Positions 15,366-25,798 of a stretch of 26,416 nucleotides of DNA are shown here, one piece after another (the stretch's first letter is position 1; each line of letters starts with the position of its first letter). Source of the DNA: an uncultured Brevundimonas sp. (GTDB lineage Bacteria > Pseudomonadota > Alphaproteobacteria > Caulobacterales > Caulobacteraceae). A program made the translations under genes and the position numbers. The DNA lies in the NCBI GenBank assembly GCA_946885435.1, contig CAMPGL010000010.1, forward strand, positions 1 to 26,416, given 5' to 3'. Below the pieces are notes generated by a model. It was given only the letters and a program-made list of their open reading frames with translations. It did no database searches and was not told the origin of the DNA.

Positions 15366-15773
15366 TCAGTCCGGTACCACCGCGGTGGCCTGGATCTCCA
15401 CCAAGGCTTCATCCTCGATCAGGCCCGAGACCTCGACCACGGCCATGGCGGGGAAGTTGCGGCCCATGGTGGCTTTCCAGGCCGCGCCGATCTCCTTCAG
15501 CGAGGCGGAGTAGGCTTTTCGGTCGGTGACGTACCAGGTCATGGTCGTGATGTGCTCGGGCCCGGCGCCGGCCTCGGCGAGGACCGCCAGCACGTTCTCC
15601 AGCGCCTGGCGCACCTGGCCCGGCAGGTCGTGGATCTCGAAGCGGCACTGGCTGTTCCAGCCGATCTGCCCGCCCACGAAGACCGTCCGCCCGCGCGCCT
15701 CGATCCCGTTGGCGTAGCCGACCGGTCGGGCCCAGCCTTCGGGCTGGAGGATGCGGTGGGGGCTGTCGCTCAT
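15366..15773 (-). CDS. RidA (YjgF/YER057c/UK114) family protein, atypical active site
   Basis: A 135-residue RidA-fold protein with the family pattern VFVGGQIGWN, HITTMTWYVTD and DEALVEIQATAVV. Classical RidA imine deaminases carry an arginine in FPARS that binds the substrate carboxylate; here the same place reads FPAMA (M110), so ordinary 2-iminoacid hydrolysis is unlikely. YjgF-family proteins also include 2-aminomuconate deaminase, and RidA-like genes occur in aminobenzoate clusters. A role in removing the amino (enamine) nitrogen from a CoA-bound ring product is inferred. ATG at 15773 is chosen; an ATG at 15785 adds four residues and would take its Shine-Dalgarno from the neighbouring repeat. 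It is downstream of the acyl-CoA dehydrogenase across a 181-nt repeat-bearing spacer. Confidence 0.88.
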   Translation of the reverse strand: MSDSPHRILQPEGWARPVGYANGIEARGRTVFVGGQIGWNSQCRFEIHDLPGQVRQALENVLAVLAEAGAGPEHITTMTWYVTDRKAYSASLKEIGAAWKATMGRNFPAMAVVEVSGLIEDEALVEIQATAVVPD

Positions 15774-15786
15774 CTGAGCATCCATT

Positions 15787-15938
15787 CCCTTCTCCCCTCG
15801 GGGGAGAAGGTGGCATGCGAAGCATGACGGTTGAGGGGGCTGGCCGTGCCGGGGCCAGCGTCGGAATAAGGGCGCGCGGATAGAGCCCCCTCATCCGACC
15901 GCCTCCGGCGGCCACCTTCTCCCCCGAGGGGAGAAGGG
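15787..15938. repeat. Mirror-paired hairpin repeat between RidA and acyl-CoA dehydrogenase
   Basis: Two 55-nt copies in inverted orientation (15787-15841 and 15884-15938) flank a 42-nt centre. The outer 28 nt and inner 9 nt of each copy are identical when reversed, and the middle 18 nt diverge. Each copy has a 10-bp hairpin (15788-15810 and 15915-15937; stem CCTTCTCCCC/GGGGAGAAGG). Within the divergent part each has a 5-bp hairpin at exactly mirrored positions: CATGC-GAA-GCATG (814-826 of the 15 kb block) and CCGCC-TCC-GGCGG (899-911), that is, different bases but the same fold. Confidence 0.85.
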
Positions 15939-15954
15939 ATCCACAGGCGCCCGT

Positions 15955-17133
<1,179 letters not shown>

Positions 17134-17137
17134 CGGC

Positions 17138-17980
17138 TCAGTTCCCCTCGAACCGGGGCTTCTCCCTGGCCGCGAAGGCTTCGAAGGCGCGGCGGAAGTC
17201 GCCGGTGGCCATGCAGATCGCCTGGGCCTGGGCCTCGGACTCGATCATCTCCTCGATGCCCATGGACCATTCCTGATCCAGCATCTTCTTGGTCATGGCG
17301 TGGGCGAACCAGGGCCCGTCGGCGAGGTTGCGGGCGTAGGCCTGGGCCGCCTCCAGCAGGCTCTCGCGCGGGTGGAGCGCATTGTAGAAGCCCCAGGCGT
17401 GGCCCTCCTGCGCCGTCATGGCGCGGCCCGTGAACAGCAGGTCCGCCGCCCGGCCCTGGCCGATGATGCGCGGCAGGATCCCGCAGGCGCCCATGTCCGC
17501 CCCGGCCAGGCCGACGCGGGTGAACAGGAAGGCGGTCCGGGCCTCCGGCGTCGCCATCCGATGGTCGGCCGCCATGGCCAGGATCGCGCCCGCGCCGGCG
17601 CAGACCCCATCCACCGCAGCGATCACCGGCTGCGGACAGGCTCTAATCTGGCGCACGAGGTCGCCCGTCATCCGGGTGAAGGCGATCAGGTCCGGCATGT
17701 CCATCCGGGTCAGGGGCTCGATGATCTCGAACACGTCCCCGCCGGAACAGAAGTTGTCCCCGGCGCCGGTCAGGACCACGGCCCGCACGTCGCTGGCCTG
17801 GCCAAGCGCCCGGAACAGGTCGGTCAGCTCCTGATAGCTCTGGAAGGTCAGGGGGTTCTTCTTGTCGGGCCGGTCAAGCGTGATCGTCGCGACCCGCCCG
17901 TCCTCGCTGGTCTCGAAGCGGAAGTGCTCGGCCCGGTGGTCCTTGAAGGCGCGGCGCTTGGCCTGCATCGGATTGGTCAT
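17138..17980 (-). CDS. Crotonase-fold enzyme, not a standard enoyl-CoA hydratase
   Basis: A 280-residue crotonase superfamily protein with the CoA-ester oxyanion elements [10 protein letters not shown] (77-86) and [10 protein letters not shown] (125-134). The two glutamates of enoyl-CoA hydratase are absent: the Glu144 position is I133 and the Glu164 position falls at R155 (FTRVG). It carries an aspartate, D162 in [10 protein letters not shown], near the place of the catalytic aspartate of dienoyl-CoA isomerase (ADVG). Isomerase or ring-hydrolase chemistry is therefore more likely than hydration. The N-terminus has about 20 extra charged residues. ATG at 17980 has AAGG 7 nt upstream. It lies between the SDR (9-nt gap) and the acyl-CoA dehydrogenase (4-nt gap). 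Confidence 0.9.
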   Translation of the reverse strand: MTNPMQAKRRAFKDHRAEHFRFETSEDGRVATITLDRPDKKNPLTFQSYQELTDLFRALGQASDVRAVVLTGAGDNFCSGGDVFEIIEPLTRMDMPDLIAFTRMTGDLVRQIRACPQPVIAAVDGVCAGAGAILAMAADHRMATPEARTAFLFTRVGLAGADMGACGILPRIIGQGRAADLLFTGRAMTAQEGHAWGFYNALHPRESLLEAAQAYARNLADGPWFAHAMTKKMLDQEWSMGIEEMIESEAQAQAICMATGDFRRAFEAFAAREKPRFEGN

Positions 17981-17989
17981 CGTCTTCCC

Positions 17990-18763
17990 TTAGCCCGCCA
18001 TGACTTCGCCGCCGGCCACCACGATCGCCTGGCCGGTGACCGCCGAGGCGCCCGGCCCCGCCAGCCACACCACCGTGTCGGCCACCTGCTCGGGCGTGAC
18101 CAGTCGGCCTTGCGGATTGGTCCGCGCCAGCCCGGCGCGCGCCTCCTCGGCCGAGCGGCCGGTCTTGGCCGTGATCGTCTCGACCGCCCCTTCCAGCAGC
18201 GGCGTGTCCGTGAAGCCGGGGCAGACCGCGTTTACGGTCACGTCCGTCTTCGCCAGCTCGATCGCCAGCGCCCGCGTCAACCCGACCAGCCCGTGCTTGG
18301 CCGCGCAATAGGCGGTGACATAGGCGTAGCCCGTCAGCCCCGCTGTCGAGGCGATGTTGATAATCCGCCCGTTGCCCGCTCGCCGCAGTGAGGGCAGGGC
18401 GGCCTGGGTCGTAAGGAACGCGCCGGTCAGGTTCACGCCCAGCGCCCGGTCCCACATCGCCCGGTCCGTCCGCTCGAAGGGCGCCGAGGGCGCCTCTCCC
18501 GCGCAGTTGACCAGCACCGCGATGTCCCCGAACCGCTCGACCGCCCGAGCGACGCCCGCCTCGACCGAGGCAGCGTCCGTCACGTCGAACCCGGCGACGA
18601 TGAGGCTGCGGTCAGCGTCGATCTCGCCTGCGACCGCTTCCAGCGGCTCCGCTCGGCGGCCCGCGAGGGTCACGGCATAGCCCGCGCCGGCCAGCGCCAG
18701 GGCGATGGCCCGGCCGATGCCGGTGCCAGCGCCCGTGACCAGCGCGTGTCTCCGCTCGCTCAT
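17990..18763 (-). CDS. Short-chain dehydrogenase/reductase of the aminobenzoyl-CoA cluster
   Basis: A 257-residue classical SDR of the FabG/3-hydroxyacyl-CoA dehydrogenase type. The nucleotide site TGAGTGIG is at 10-17, NCAG at 86-89, and the catalytic set is S139, Y152 and K156 (YCAAK). ATG at 18763 is chosen because it overlaps the upstream flavoprotein stop by 4 nt (ATGA), marking translational coupling. Given its place right after the 2-aminobenzoyl-CoA monooxygenase/reductase gene, oxidation or reduction of a ring carbonyl or hydroxyl on the CoA thioester is the likely role. This is inference from context. Confidence 0.92.
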   Translation of the reverse strand: MSERRHALVTGAGTGIGRAIALALAGAGYAVTLAGRRAEPLEAVAGEIDADRSLIVAGFDVTDAASVEAGVARAVERFGDIAVLVNCAGEAPSAPFERTDRAMWDRALGVNLTGAFLTTQAALPSLRRAGNGRIINIASTAGLTGYAYVTAYCAAKHGLVGLTRALAIELAKTDVTVNAVCPGFTDTPLLEGAVETITAKTGRSAEEARAGLARTNPQGRLVTPEQVADTVVWLAGPGASAVTGQAIVVAGGEVMAG

Positions 18764-21075
18764 CGCGCTCCTTCGGCGGCCCGCGCCAGGTTGGTCTCGT
18801 ACTGCCAGCGCGCCGAGCGGTACTGCTTGGGCCAGGCGACGCCTCGATAGCCGATCCGCGCCGCCTCGTGCAGCACCCAGGCGGGATCGGCCAGGTGCGG
18901 CCGGGCGATGGCGCACAGGTCGGCGCGGCCCGCCGCGATGATCGAGTTGGCGTGGTCGGCCTCGGAGATCGCCCCGACCGCGATGGTCGCCACGTCGACC
19001 TCGTTGCGGATGCGGTCCGAAAACGGCGTCTGGTACATCCGGCCGTAGACCGGCTCGGCCTCCTCCACGACCTGGCCCGACGAGCAGTCGATCAGATCCG
19101 CGCCGGCCGCCTTGAACAGCTCGGCGAAGATCGCCGCGTCCGCGGCCGTGTTACCGCCCTCGGCCCAGTCGTGCGCCGATATGCGCACCGAGATCGGCCG
19201 GTCGTCCGGCCAGACCTCGCGGATGGCCCGGAACACCTCCAGCGGATACCGAGCCCGGCCCGCGTGATCGCCGCCGTACTCGTCCTCGCGCACATTGGTC
19301 AGGGGCGAGAGGAAGCTCGACAGCAGATAGCCGTGCGCGGCGTGCAACTCGAGGATGTCGAAGCCGGCCTCGGCGGCGCGCTGAGTGGCGGCGACGAAGT
19401 CGGCGGTCACGCGGTCCATGTCCTCGCGCGTCATGGCCCGCGGCGTTTGAAGCCGCGGCAGATAGGGCAGGGCGGAGGCCGAGATCAGCGGCCAGTTTCC
19501 CTCATCCAGCGGCTCGTCGTCGCCTTCCCAGGGGACCTTGGTCGAGCCCTTGCGGCCCGCGTGACCCAGCTGCATGCCGATCTTCGCGTCCGTCTCGCGG
19601 TGCACGAAGTCGACCATCCGGCGGAGGGCCTCGGCCTGGTCGTCGTTCCACAGGCCCAGGCAGCCCGGGGTGATGCGCGCGTCCGGAGAAACGCAGGTCA
19701 TCTCAGGAAAGACCAGCGCCGCCCCGCCCATGGCGCGCGCGCCGATGTGGACAAGGTGGAAGTCGTCGGGCAGGCCGTCCGTCGCCGAATACATGGCCAT
19801 GGGCGAGACCACGATGCGGTTGGACAGTTCCATGCCGCGCACGCGGTAAGGCGTGAACATCGGCGGCGGCGGCTTCTCGCCGGCAGGGACCTTCACACCC
19901 GCGCGCTTGGCGAACCAGCGCTCATAGCCCTCCAGCCAGACGGGGTCGCGCAGCCGCAGGTTCTCGTGGCTGATCCGCTGCGAGCGTGTCAGCATGGAGT
20001 ACATGAACTGCTCCGGCTCGAACTGGTCGGCGTAGCGCCGGCCGACCACCTCGAACCACTCCATGGCGTTGCGCGCCGCGTTCTGGATGCGCACCACGCC
20101 GATGCGCCGCTCGGCCTCGTAGGCCTCCAGCACCTGAGGGATCCGCGCCCCCTCGTGGCCGAAGGCGTCGAACTGGCGGGTCAGCTCGATGGCGTCGTCG
20201 ATGGCCAGCTTGGTGCCCGAGCCGATGGCGAAGTGGGCGGTGTGCGCGCTGTCGCCCATCAGGACGACGTGACTACGGCCATTGAAATGGCTCCACCGCT
20301 CGCAGACCAGCCGCTGGAAATTCAGCCAGGCCGAGCCGCGCAGGTGCCGTGCATTGGTCATCAGCCGATGGCCGCCGAGCGTCTCTGCGAACAGCCCCTC
20401 GCAGAAGGCGATCGACTGGTCCTGGTCGGCCGTGTCCAGCCCGTGGGCGAGGAAGGCCTCTTCCGTCGTCTCCACGATGAAGGTCGAGGTGTTTTCGTCG
20501 AAGCGGTAGATGTGGGCCTGGAACCAGCCGTGCTCGGTGCGGCGGAAGTCGAAGGTGAAGGCGTCGAACGCCTTGTCCGTGCCCAGCCAGATGTAGCGGT
20601 TCGGCCGCACCAGCATGTCCGGCTGGAACACCTCCGGATAGCGGGCGCGGATGACCGAGTTCACCCCGTCGGCGGCGATGATCAGGTCGGCGTCCGGAAA
20701 CTCCTCGTCGCTCCTGACCTCGCGCTCGAAGACCAGTTCGACGCCCAGCTCCACGCAGCGGTCCTGCAGGATGTTGAGCATCTTCTTGCGGCCGATGCCG
20801 ACGAAGCCGTGGCCCGTGGTGCGCTGGCGCGTGCCCTTGAAGACCAGCTCGATGTCGTCCCAGTGGTTGAAGGCGTCCTCGATGGCGGAGGCCGTCTCCG
20901 GGTCCCATTGGCGCATCGACTCCATCGTCTGGTCGGAGAAGACGATTCCCCAGCCGAAGGTGTCATACGGCCGGTTGCGCTCGACGACGGTGATCTGGTG
21001 GGCCGGACGCCGGCGCTTCATCAGCAGGGCGAAGTAGAGGCCGGCGGGGCCTCCGCCGATGCAGACGATGCGCAT
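18760..21075 (-). CDS. abmA: 2-Aminobenzoyl-CoA monooxygenase/reductase, two-domain flavoprotein
   Basis: A 771-residue fusion. Residues about 1-400 form an aromatic-hydroxylase FAD domain with the dinucleotide motif GGGPAG (7-12) and the GDSAHTAHF motif. Residues about 405-760 form an old-yellow-enzyme-like FMN reductase ([45 protein letters not shown]). This architecture is that of the A. evansii enzyme, which hydroxylates 2-aminobenzoyl-CoA at C5 and reduces the ring to 2-amino-5-oxocyclohex-1-enecarboxyl-CoA. Salicylyl-CoA 5-hydroxylase shares the architecture and is the main alternative; the ligase and RidA genes favour the amino compound. ATG at 21075 is preceded by a GA-rich Shine-Dalgarno (GAGAGGGAG). 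It heads the four-gene minus-strand operon ending with the acyl-CoA dehydrogenase. Confidence 0.9.
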   Translation of the reverse strand: MRIVCIGGGPAGLYFALLMKRRRPAHQITVVERNRPYDTFGWGIVFSDQTMESMRQWDPETASAIEDAFNHWDDIELVFKGTRQRTTGHGFVGIGRKKMLNILQDRCVELGVELVFEREVRSDEEFPDADLIIAADGVNSVIRARYPEVFQPDMLVRPNRYIWLGTDKAFDAFTFDFRRTEHGWFQAHIYRFDENTSTFIVETTEEAFLAHGLDTADQDQSIAFCEGLFAETLGGHRLMTNARHLRGSAWLNFQRLVCERWSHFNGRSHVVLMGDSAHTAHFAIGSGTKLAIDDAIELTRQFDAFGHEGARIPQVLEAYEAERRIGVVRIQNAARNAMEWFEVVGRRYADQFEPEQFMYSMLTRSQRISHENLRLRDPVWLEGYERWFAKRAGVKVPAGEKPPPPMFTPYRVRGMELSNRIVVSPMAMYSATDGLPDDFHLVHIGARAMGGAALVFPEMTCVSPDARITPGCLGLWNDDQAEALRRMVDFVHRETDAKIGMQLGHAGRKGSTKVPWEGDDEPLDEGNWPLISASALPYLPRLQTPRAMTREDMDRVTADFVAATQRAAEAGFDILELHAAHGYLLSSFLSPLTNVREDEYGGDHAGRARYPLEVFRAIREVWPDDRPISVRISAHDWAEGGNTAADAAIFAELFKAAGADLIDCSSGQVVEEAEPVYGRMYQTPFSDRIRNEVDVATIAVGAISEADHANSIIAAGRADLCAIARPHLADPAWVLHEAARIGYRGVAWPKQYRSARWQYETNLARAAEGAR

Positions 21076-21166
21076 GGGCTCCCTCTCGCTGACCGACCGG
21101 GACAGTGGACGCGCCCGCGCCAAGGTTCAAGCTGGCGTGGCCTCCGACAGCGTGGGATGACCAGCC

Positions 21167-21571
21167 ATGGCCGCCTTCACCACGACCCGCACCCTGACCT
21201 TCGGCGACTGCGACCCGTCCGGCATCGCCTATTTCCCCTCCTACCTGCACCTGATGGTCGGGGTGATGGAGGCCTTCTTCGCCGACATCGGCCACCCCTG
21301 GCCGGCGATGGTCGCCGAGCGCCGCATAGGCACGCCGACGGTCGCCCTGAACCTGCAGTTCGAGAGCCCCGGCTTTCATGGGGACGAGCTCGAATTCCAC
21401 CTGGACGTCGTAAAGGTCGGCCGCTCGTCGCTCGACCTGCGGCACCGCGTCGAGCGCGCGGGTGAAGTCCTCTGGCGCGCTGACCAACGCATCGTCGCGA
21501 CCTCGCTCGAGACGCACAAGGCGATCGCCTGGCCGGATGACATTCGGTCGGCGGTCGAGGCCGCGGCCTAG
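21167..21571 (+). CDS. Hotdog-fold acyl-CoA thioesterase (4HBT/YbgC type)
   Basis: A 134-residue single hotdog domain. The 4-hydroxybenzoyl-CoA thioesterase/YbgC motif [15 protein letters not shown] includes the catalytic aspartate D16. Enzymes of this type in aromatic CoA pathways release CoA from dead-end or excess aryl-CoA, which would fit its place divergent from abmA (91 nt between starts). No clear Shine-Dalgarno precedes the ATG at 21167. Its stop shares CTAG with the stop of the convergent Rieske gene. Confidence 0.9.
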   Translation: MAAFTTTRTLTFGDCDPSGIAYFPSYLHLMVGVMEAFFADIGHPWPAMVAERRIGTPTVALNLQFESPGFHGDELEFHLDVVKVGRSSLDLRHRVERAGEVLWRADQRIVATSLETHKAIAWPDDIRSAVEAAA

Positions 21572-22584
21572 AGGGTCCGTTCGAACGGGCCCTCCTCGCC
21601 GGGCTCCAGCCGCTCGCCGTGGAACAGTTGGGCGACGCGCGGCCCTAGCAGATCGCCGGGGCCCTGCCGGAAGCGGGGGCCGCCGAAGGCTTCGATGCCG
21701 TCGAGCTGGCGCGCCAGCGCACGGCGGTCCTGCGCCACCACCGGCGCGAGGAAGGCGCGGATGGCCAGTTCCTTGAGCCAGCCGGGGCCTCGCCCCCTTG
21801 GCGTCGTGAAGCGGGCGAAGGGGCGCAGGTGGCCGCTGTCTACCGGGGTGAAGAAGGCCGAGACGCAGAGAGTCAGCCCCTTGGCCCCTTCCCAGCGCGC
21901 CTGGACGGTGGTGGGCGCATAGAGGCGGGTTCGGCTCTGCTGCCGGTCCGGCTCCAAGACGCGCGACATCCAGCCGAGGTCGGGCTGGGTCTGTTCGATG
22001 ACCGACTCGATGCCGTCCTCGAAGACGCGGGTGCGTAGATGGACCGGCATGCGCCGGCTGCTGCGGCGAATGAAGCCGTCGTGGATGAAATTGGTGTGGA
22101 ACGGGTCGAGCACGTTCTCGATGGCGTCGATCGGCCGGCCCCGCCAGACGCCCTGGGACCACCAGAAGTGGTCGTGATCAGCGGCGCCCCATTCGCCGAG
22201 GTCAGGAAGGTCTTCGGGTCCGTCGGCCGACAGCCGGACGAAGACCCCGCCGTGCTGCTCGATCAGGGCGACCGGCTCGGCCGACAGGCGGCGGCCCTCC
22301 TCGGAAGACAGCGGACAGCCCGGGACCTCGTGGCAGGCGCCGTCGGGCCCAAAACGCCAGCCATGGTACGGGCACTCCAGCGCGCCGTCGCGCAGCCGCC
22401 CTTCCGACAGGGGAAAGTTGCGGTGCGGGCAGCGGTCCAGCAGGGCGGCGGCCCGGCGGTCGCGGCCGCGGAACAGCACGATCGGAGTACCCGCAACCCT
22501 GCGCGCCAGCGGGCCCATGCCGAGCTCACGCGACAGGCAGACCAGCTGCCAGCTCCTCGCGATGCTGTCGGGCAGGGGGGTCAC
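21568..22584 (-). CDS. Rieske-type oxygenase, alpha subunit
   Basis: A 338-residue Rieske non-haem iron oxygenase. The [2Fe-2S] ligands are C52-P-H54 and C71-x2-H74 ([17 protein letters not shown]). The mononuclear iron site shows [16 protein letters not shown] with H163 and H168, and an acidic residue is expected near LARQLDG. GTG at 22584 is chosen because GGAG lies 7 nt upstream and it overlaps the ATP-grasp stop by 4 nt (GTGA); a GTG at 22602 is the alternative. No ferredoxin or reductase gene is nearby, so a shared electron donor is needed. It is last in the right-end operon. Substrate unknown. Confidence 0.9.
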   Translation of the reverse strand: MTPLPDSIARSWQLVCLSRELGMGPLARRVAGTPIVLFRGRDRRAAALLDRCPHRNFPLSEGRLRDGALECPYHGWRFGPDGACHEVPGCPLSSEEGRRLSAEPVALIEQHGGVFVRLSADGPEDLPDLGEWGAADHDHFWWSQGVWRGRPIDAIENVLDPFHTNFIHDGFIRRSSRRMPVHLRTRVFEDGIESVIEQTQPDLGWMSRVLEPDRQQSRTRLYAPTTVQARWEGAKGLTLCVSAFFTPVDSGHLRPFARFTTPRGRGPGWLKELAIRAFLAPVVAQDRRALARQLDGIEAFGGPRFRQGPGDLLGPRVAQLFHGERLEPGEEGPFERTL

Positions 22585-23735
22585 ACGGGCTCTCCGTTCC
22601 ACTCGATGTCCGCCGTCATGGCGCCTTCCAGGCTCTGGCCCGTCCGCCGCGCGCGGCGCGCGAAGACGAGACTGTCCAGGATCGCCCCCAGCACCGGCGC
22701 CCGGTCACCCGGGGCGCCGATCACGTCACGGCCGGCCTTAAGCTGGCGTGACCAGGCCGCGAACTCGCGACGCCGAAGCGCCTCGGGCAGCCCATAGCGC
22801 CACATGGCCGGTCGCACGTCGCAGGCTGGGATCAGGGCGTCGTCCGCCTCGCGCCCGAGCATGGCCGCCGCCAGCGCGTCCGGCCTGGCGAACAGGAAGA
22901 CGCCGCTGGTGCTGCGCGGATTGCACTCGATGAGCCAGGCCTCTCCGTCCGCGTCCACGATGGCGTCGCAGGCGAACTGGCCCCGCCCGACCACCTCGCG
23001 GGCAAGGACCTCGGCATGACCGCGCAGCCGGGCCATCAGATCGCCGGAAAGCGCTTCGAAGGCGTAGCCGGCGCCGCCCCGCAGCCGCCAGGTGGAGCGA
23101 TAGGCCGAGAAGGCGGTGAGCCGGCCGTCGACGCAGACCGCGTAGAAGCTGACCTCCTCGCCGGCGATGCGATCCTGGACCACCCAGGACTGGGCCGGGC
23201 TGGGCTGCAGGCGGTCGAGCTGCGCGCGGCTCGGTCCGACGAGGGCCTGAACCCCAAACCGCGAGAATTCGCGCTTCACCACGCACCGTTCGGGCTCGGG
23301 CGTGGCTGCTCTCAAGCCGGCTGGATCCGTGACGCGGACCGTACGGGGTGAGGGAACGGCCAACCCCGCGCAGGTTTCGGCGAACCTGTGCTTGGAGTGC
23401 AGGCCGGCCAGCACACTGGGGGACGGCGCGAAAAACCGGTCCCCCCATCCGCCCGCCTCGGCGACCGGCGCGAGGTGGAAGACCTCCTCGCAGGTGGGCG
23501 CGAACAGCACGGGGTCCAGGGTCTCCACCAGCCGGGCGACATCGCGCGCGAAGCCCGCCGGATCGGTCCGGGGTGCGGCATAGGCATGCACCCGCGCCGC
23601 CGCGCGGGACGCCCGCGCCATCCAGGCGGGGCAACTGTCCGCGAGATGCGGCTCGAAGCCCGCGGCCTGGAAACTGCGCGCGACCACCAGGGCGGCGGGC
23701 GCCCGGGCGCCGGTGATCAGGACCCGCTCAGCCAT
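22581..23735 (-). CDS. ATP-grasp domain protein (carboxylate-amine ligase type)
   Basis: A 384-residue protein. The N-terminus [18 protein letters not shown] looks like the Rossmann-like pre-ATP-grasp domain. The ATP-grasp domain follows, with [11 protein letters not shown] (nucleotide-binding Lys), [18 protein letters not shown], and the metal-binding [14 protein letters not shown]-grasp enzymes form amide or thioester bonds from a carboxylate through an acyl phosphate. ATG at 23735 overlaps the adenylating-enzyme stop by 8 nt; longer upstream reading is low-complexity and overlaps that gene fully. The C-terminal 80 residues have no motif I recognise. Substrate unknown; the neighbours suggest a small-molecule biosynthetic role. 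Confidence 0.85.
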   Translation of the reverse strand: MAERVLITGARAPAALVVARSFQAAGFEPHLADSCPAWMARASRAAARVHAYAAPRTDPAGFARDVARLVETLDPVLFAPTCEEVFHLAPVAEAGGWGDRFFAPSPSVLAGLHSKHRFAETCAGLAVPSPRTVRVTDPAGLRAATPEPERCVVKREFSRFGVQALVGPSRAQLDRLQPSPAQSWVVQDRIAGEEVSFYAVCVDGRLTAFSAYRSTWRLRGGAGYAFEALSGDLMARLRGHAEVLAREVVGRGQFACDAIVDADGEAWLIECNPRSTSGVFLFARPDALAAAMLGREADDALIPACDVRPAMWRYGLPEALRRREFAAWSRQLKAGRDVIGAPGDRAPVLGAILDSLVFARRARRTGQSLEGAMTADIEWNGEPV

Positions 23736-24963
23736 CGCGCCATCGCACGCGTCGGCGCTTGGGCCGGTCAGGGGTCGACAAAGCCATGGCAGAGATGTCG
23801 GCCGCCACGCCTCGGCGGCGCAGCAGGTCGCCGAGGGCGCGCGTCGCGGCCCCGGCCTGCTCGGCCTCGATCTCAAGGCGCACGCCGTCCGCCGAGGCCC
23901 CGGCCAGCCAGCGGGCGTCAGGCGAGACGGCCGTCTCGATCGCTTCGGTGACCTCCCGAGGGGTCACGACCGTCTTGCCCCAGGTCCACAGGTCCTGGAC
24001 GCGTCCCGCGACACCGCGGATCGCCAGCCGGGGCGAGCCACAGGGGCAGGGCGTCTCCAGGGGCTCGATCAGGTCGTCGAGCAGCACCCGCACCATCGGC
24101 TGGCTGGTGCGGCGCAGGTCGGTGACGATGGGCTGGAAACAACCCGGCGCGTGAGTCGGCGCGAGCTCGACCGCGAGCACGTCCTCGTTCAGATGCAGGG
24201 TCCCGAACCGGCAGGCGCAGCCGAGAAAGCCCTCCGTCGCCTGATAGATCGGATCCGGACGCACGCCGAGGCGCGTCGCGATCCAGGCTCGCTCCCGTTC
24301 GCCCATGGCCTCGGCGCCATAGAACAGTCGCGCGGGTCGGACCCCGCCGCCGGCGCGGGCGAGGTGCGCGAGCACCTGGCTGGCCCCGATCAGCACCTGC
24401 GGCTCGTAGGCCTCCAGAGCAGCGCGGTCGGGCTGCAGGCCGAAGAAGCGAAACCGCACCCGCCCGGCCTGCTCCACGTCGCTGTAGAGCCGGTTGCCGG
24501 CCCGCAGGCACAAGGCGATCCGCAAGGGCTTGAGCAACACGGAGGCCGGGAGCAGGCGAGCCAGGGCATGGCCGAGATAGGCGCCTCTTTCCAGGGCGGT
24601 GCTGACGAAGAGGCCGCGCCGACCCGTGGAGCCCGTCGAAAAGCCGACCGCGACCCCCGGCCGGACCTCCCCCGGCTCACCCCGCTCGTTGGCGTCGGCG
24701 GCGGCTTCCGCCTCCTCAAGGCCCAATCCGAGGGTGTTCCAGCGTGCGAAGTCGCCGCGGATGTCCTGCGGCCTGACGACCGGAAACTCGGACAGCGGCC
24801 GCCCGGCCAGGTGCGCCAACGCGGGCGTGCGGCGGATCGTCGGCTCCATCCGCCGCCACAGGCGACCCTGCCGTCTCGTCAGGTCCGCCCGGCTCCGAAG
24901 GGCGCTCCGTGACCAGCAAGCGTCGAACCAGGCGCGAACCAGCGCGGCGCGGTCAGCCGACAC
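23728..24963 (-). CDS. F390-synthetase/PaaK-like adenylating enzyme
   Basis: A 411-residue member of the coenzyme F390 synthetase/phenylacetate-CoA ligase (PaaK) group. The phosphate-binding loop is STGSTG (109-114), YQATEGFLG is the equivalent of the usual YGxTE motif, and a PCPCGSPR segment precedes a GVAGRVQDLW hinge. It should activate a carboxylic acid as an adenylate. GTG at 24963 is chosen because GAGG stands 9 nt upstream and it overlaps the MBL stop by 11 nt. Despite the family name, F420 modification is not implied; many such proteins lie in lipid-like or secondary-metabolite clusters. Confidence 0.85.
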   Translation of the reverse strand: MSADRAALVRAWFDACWSRSALRSRADLTRRQGRLWRRMEPTIRRTPALAHLAGRPLSEFPVVRPQDIRGDFARWNTLGLGLEEAEAAADANERGEPGEVRPGVAVGFSTGSTGRRGLFVSTALERGAYLGHALARLLPASVLLKPLRIALCLRAGNRLYSDVEQAGRVRFRFFGLQPDRAALEAYEPQVLIGASQVLAHLARAGGGVRPARLFYGAEAMGERERAWIATRLGVRPDPIYQATEGFLGCACRFGTLHLNEDVLAVELAPTHAPGCFQPIVTDLRRTSQPMVRVLLDDLIEPLETPCPCGSPRLAIRGVAGRVQDLWTWGKTVVTPREVTEAIETAVSPDARWLAGASADGVRLEIEAEQAGAATRALGDLLRRRGVAADISAMALSTPDRPKRRRVRWRDG

Positions 24964-25798
24964 GGTCGCATTCCTCAGCTGCTTCAGGACAGTGGGACGG
25001 GATGATCCGCAGGTCCGCATTGCGGCCATGGAGCTGATGCAGCCGTCTCAGCGTCTCACGGTAGGTCACGGTCTCGCCCAGCAGGGCGGTGGTCAGGCGT
25101 GGCGGCGGCGCATTGTCCCGCACCGCGCGGCGCGACCAGGCGGCGTCCCCGATCATGAAATTCAGTCGGTCGTCCTCGCTTCGCAGCGCCAGGCCCCAGT
25201 GTCCGGGGCAATGGCCCGGCAACTCGACCGCCAGCAGCGATCCATCGCCGAACAGGTCGGCGCCGCCTTCGAACGGCGCGTACGTCGACGGCAGGGCCCG
25301 CCGTGGCAGTTCCTCGAAGAAGCGCGCGCGCCGGTCCAGGTCGGCCGGGATCAGGCCCGGCAGCATGCCCTGACGCACCGCGCCGAAGCGGCCGCAACAA
25401 CGCAGGTGTCCCAGGCCCGCGCGGGCGCAGAAGATCTGAGCGCCGGGAAAGGCGTGCAGGCCCGCCACGTGGTCTCCGTGGAAGTGCGAGATCACCACCG
25501 CACGGATATCCGCCGGCGCCAGACCGAAGGCCGGCAGCTGCTCGGCCACCGACTCCCCGGCCGCCAGGGTCACCGGCGTGGCCAGGCGATAGAGCCGCTC
25601 GGGCCAGCGCCGCGTCGCCGCGCCAAAGGCCGGGTCATAGCCGGTGTCGAAGAGCACCGCGCCCTGATCCGGATGGAGCATCAGCCCGACCAGGGCCGGA
25701 AACCGCGCCGGACACAGGCTGGCGCCCGCCCGCGCCATGGCCTCCGGATGCAGGCAGGAGCCGGCCTGGAGCAGGTGCAGGCGGACGCGGGGCGTCAT
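24953..25798 (-). CDS. MBL-fold metallo-hydrolase
   Basis: A 281-residue metallo-beta-lactamase-fold hydrolase with a complete di-metal site: HFHGDH (H105, H107, D109, H110), H200 (LPGHCPGHWG), D218 (MIGDAAW) and H269 (PSHCPE). The layout resembles the AHL-lactonase/glyoxalase II-like branch, which hydrolyses lactones or thioesters. Several Cys (C15, C29, C124, C134, C135) are unusual for the neighbourhood. The ATG overlaps the upstream dehydrogenase stop by 4 nt (ATGA). A role as a thioesterase or lactonase in the operon is inference. Confidence 0.9.
   Translation of the reverse strand: MTPRVRLHLLQAGSCLHPEAMARAGASLCPARFPALVGLMLHPDQGAVLFDTGYDPAFGAATRRWPERLYRLATPVTLAAGESVAEQLPAFGLAPADIRAVVISHFHGDHVAGLHAFPGAQIFCARAGLGHLRCCGRFGAVRQGMLPGLIPADLDRRARFFEELPRRALPSTYAPFEGGADLFGDGSLLAVELPGHCPGHWGLALRSEDDRLNFMIGDAAWSRRAVRDNAPPPRLTTALLGETVTYRETLRRLHQLHGRNADLRIIPSHCPEAAEECDRVG

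Noticed and set aside
15787..15938. Insertion-sequence remnant or miniature transposon
   Set aside because: No target-site duplication is evident and each half folds on its own with compensatory changes, which fits a structured intergenic repeat better.
18760..21075. Salicylyl-CoA 5-hydroxylase as the name for the two-domain flavoprotein
   Set aside because: Same architecture and not excluded, but the neighbouring aminobenzoate-type ligase and RidA protein make the 2-aminobenzoyl-CoA substrate more likely.
18868..21465. 865-residue open frame on the plus strand opposite abmA
   Set aside because: It runs antisense to a well-recognised flavoprotein, its translation is Arg/Ala/Gly/His-rich with no motif, and such frames are expected from GC-biased third positions.
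23713..24912. 399-residue plus-strand frame opposite the adenylating enzyme
   Set aside because: Antisense shadow; the minus-strand protein has clear family motifs and coupled overlaps.
23728..24963. Coenzyme F420/F390 metabolism
   Set aside because: The family name comes from distant homology; nothing else in the window relates to F420.
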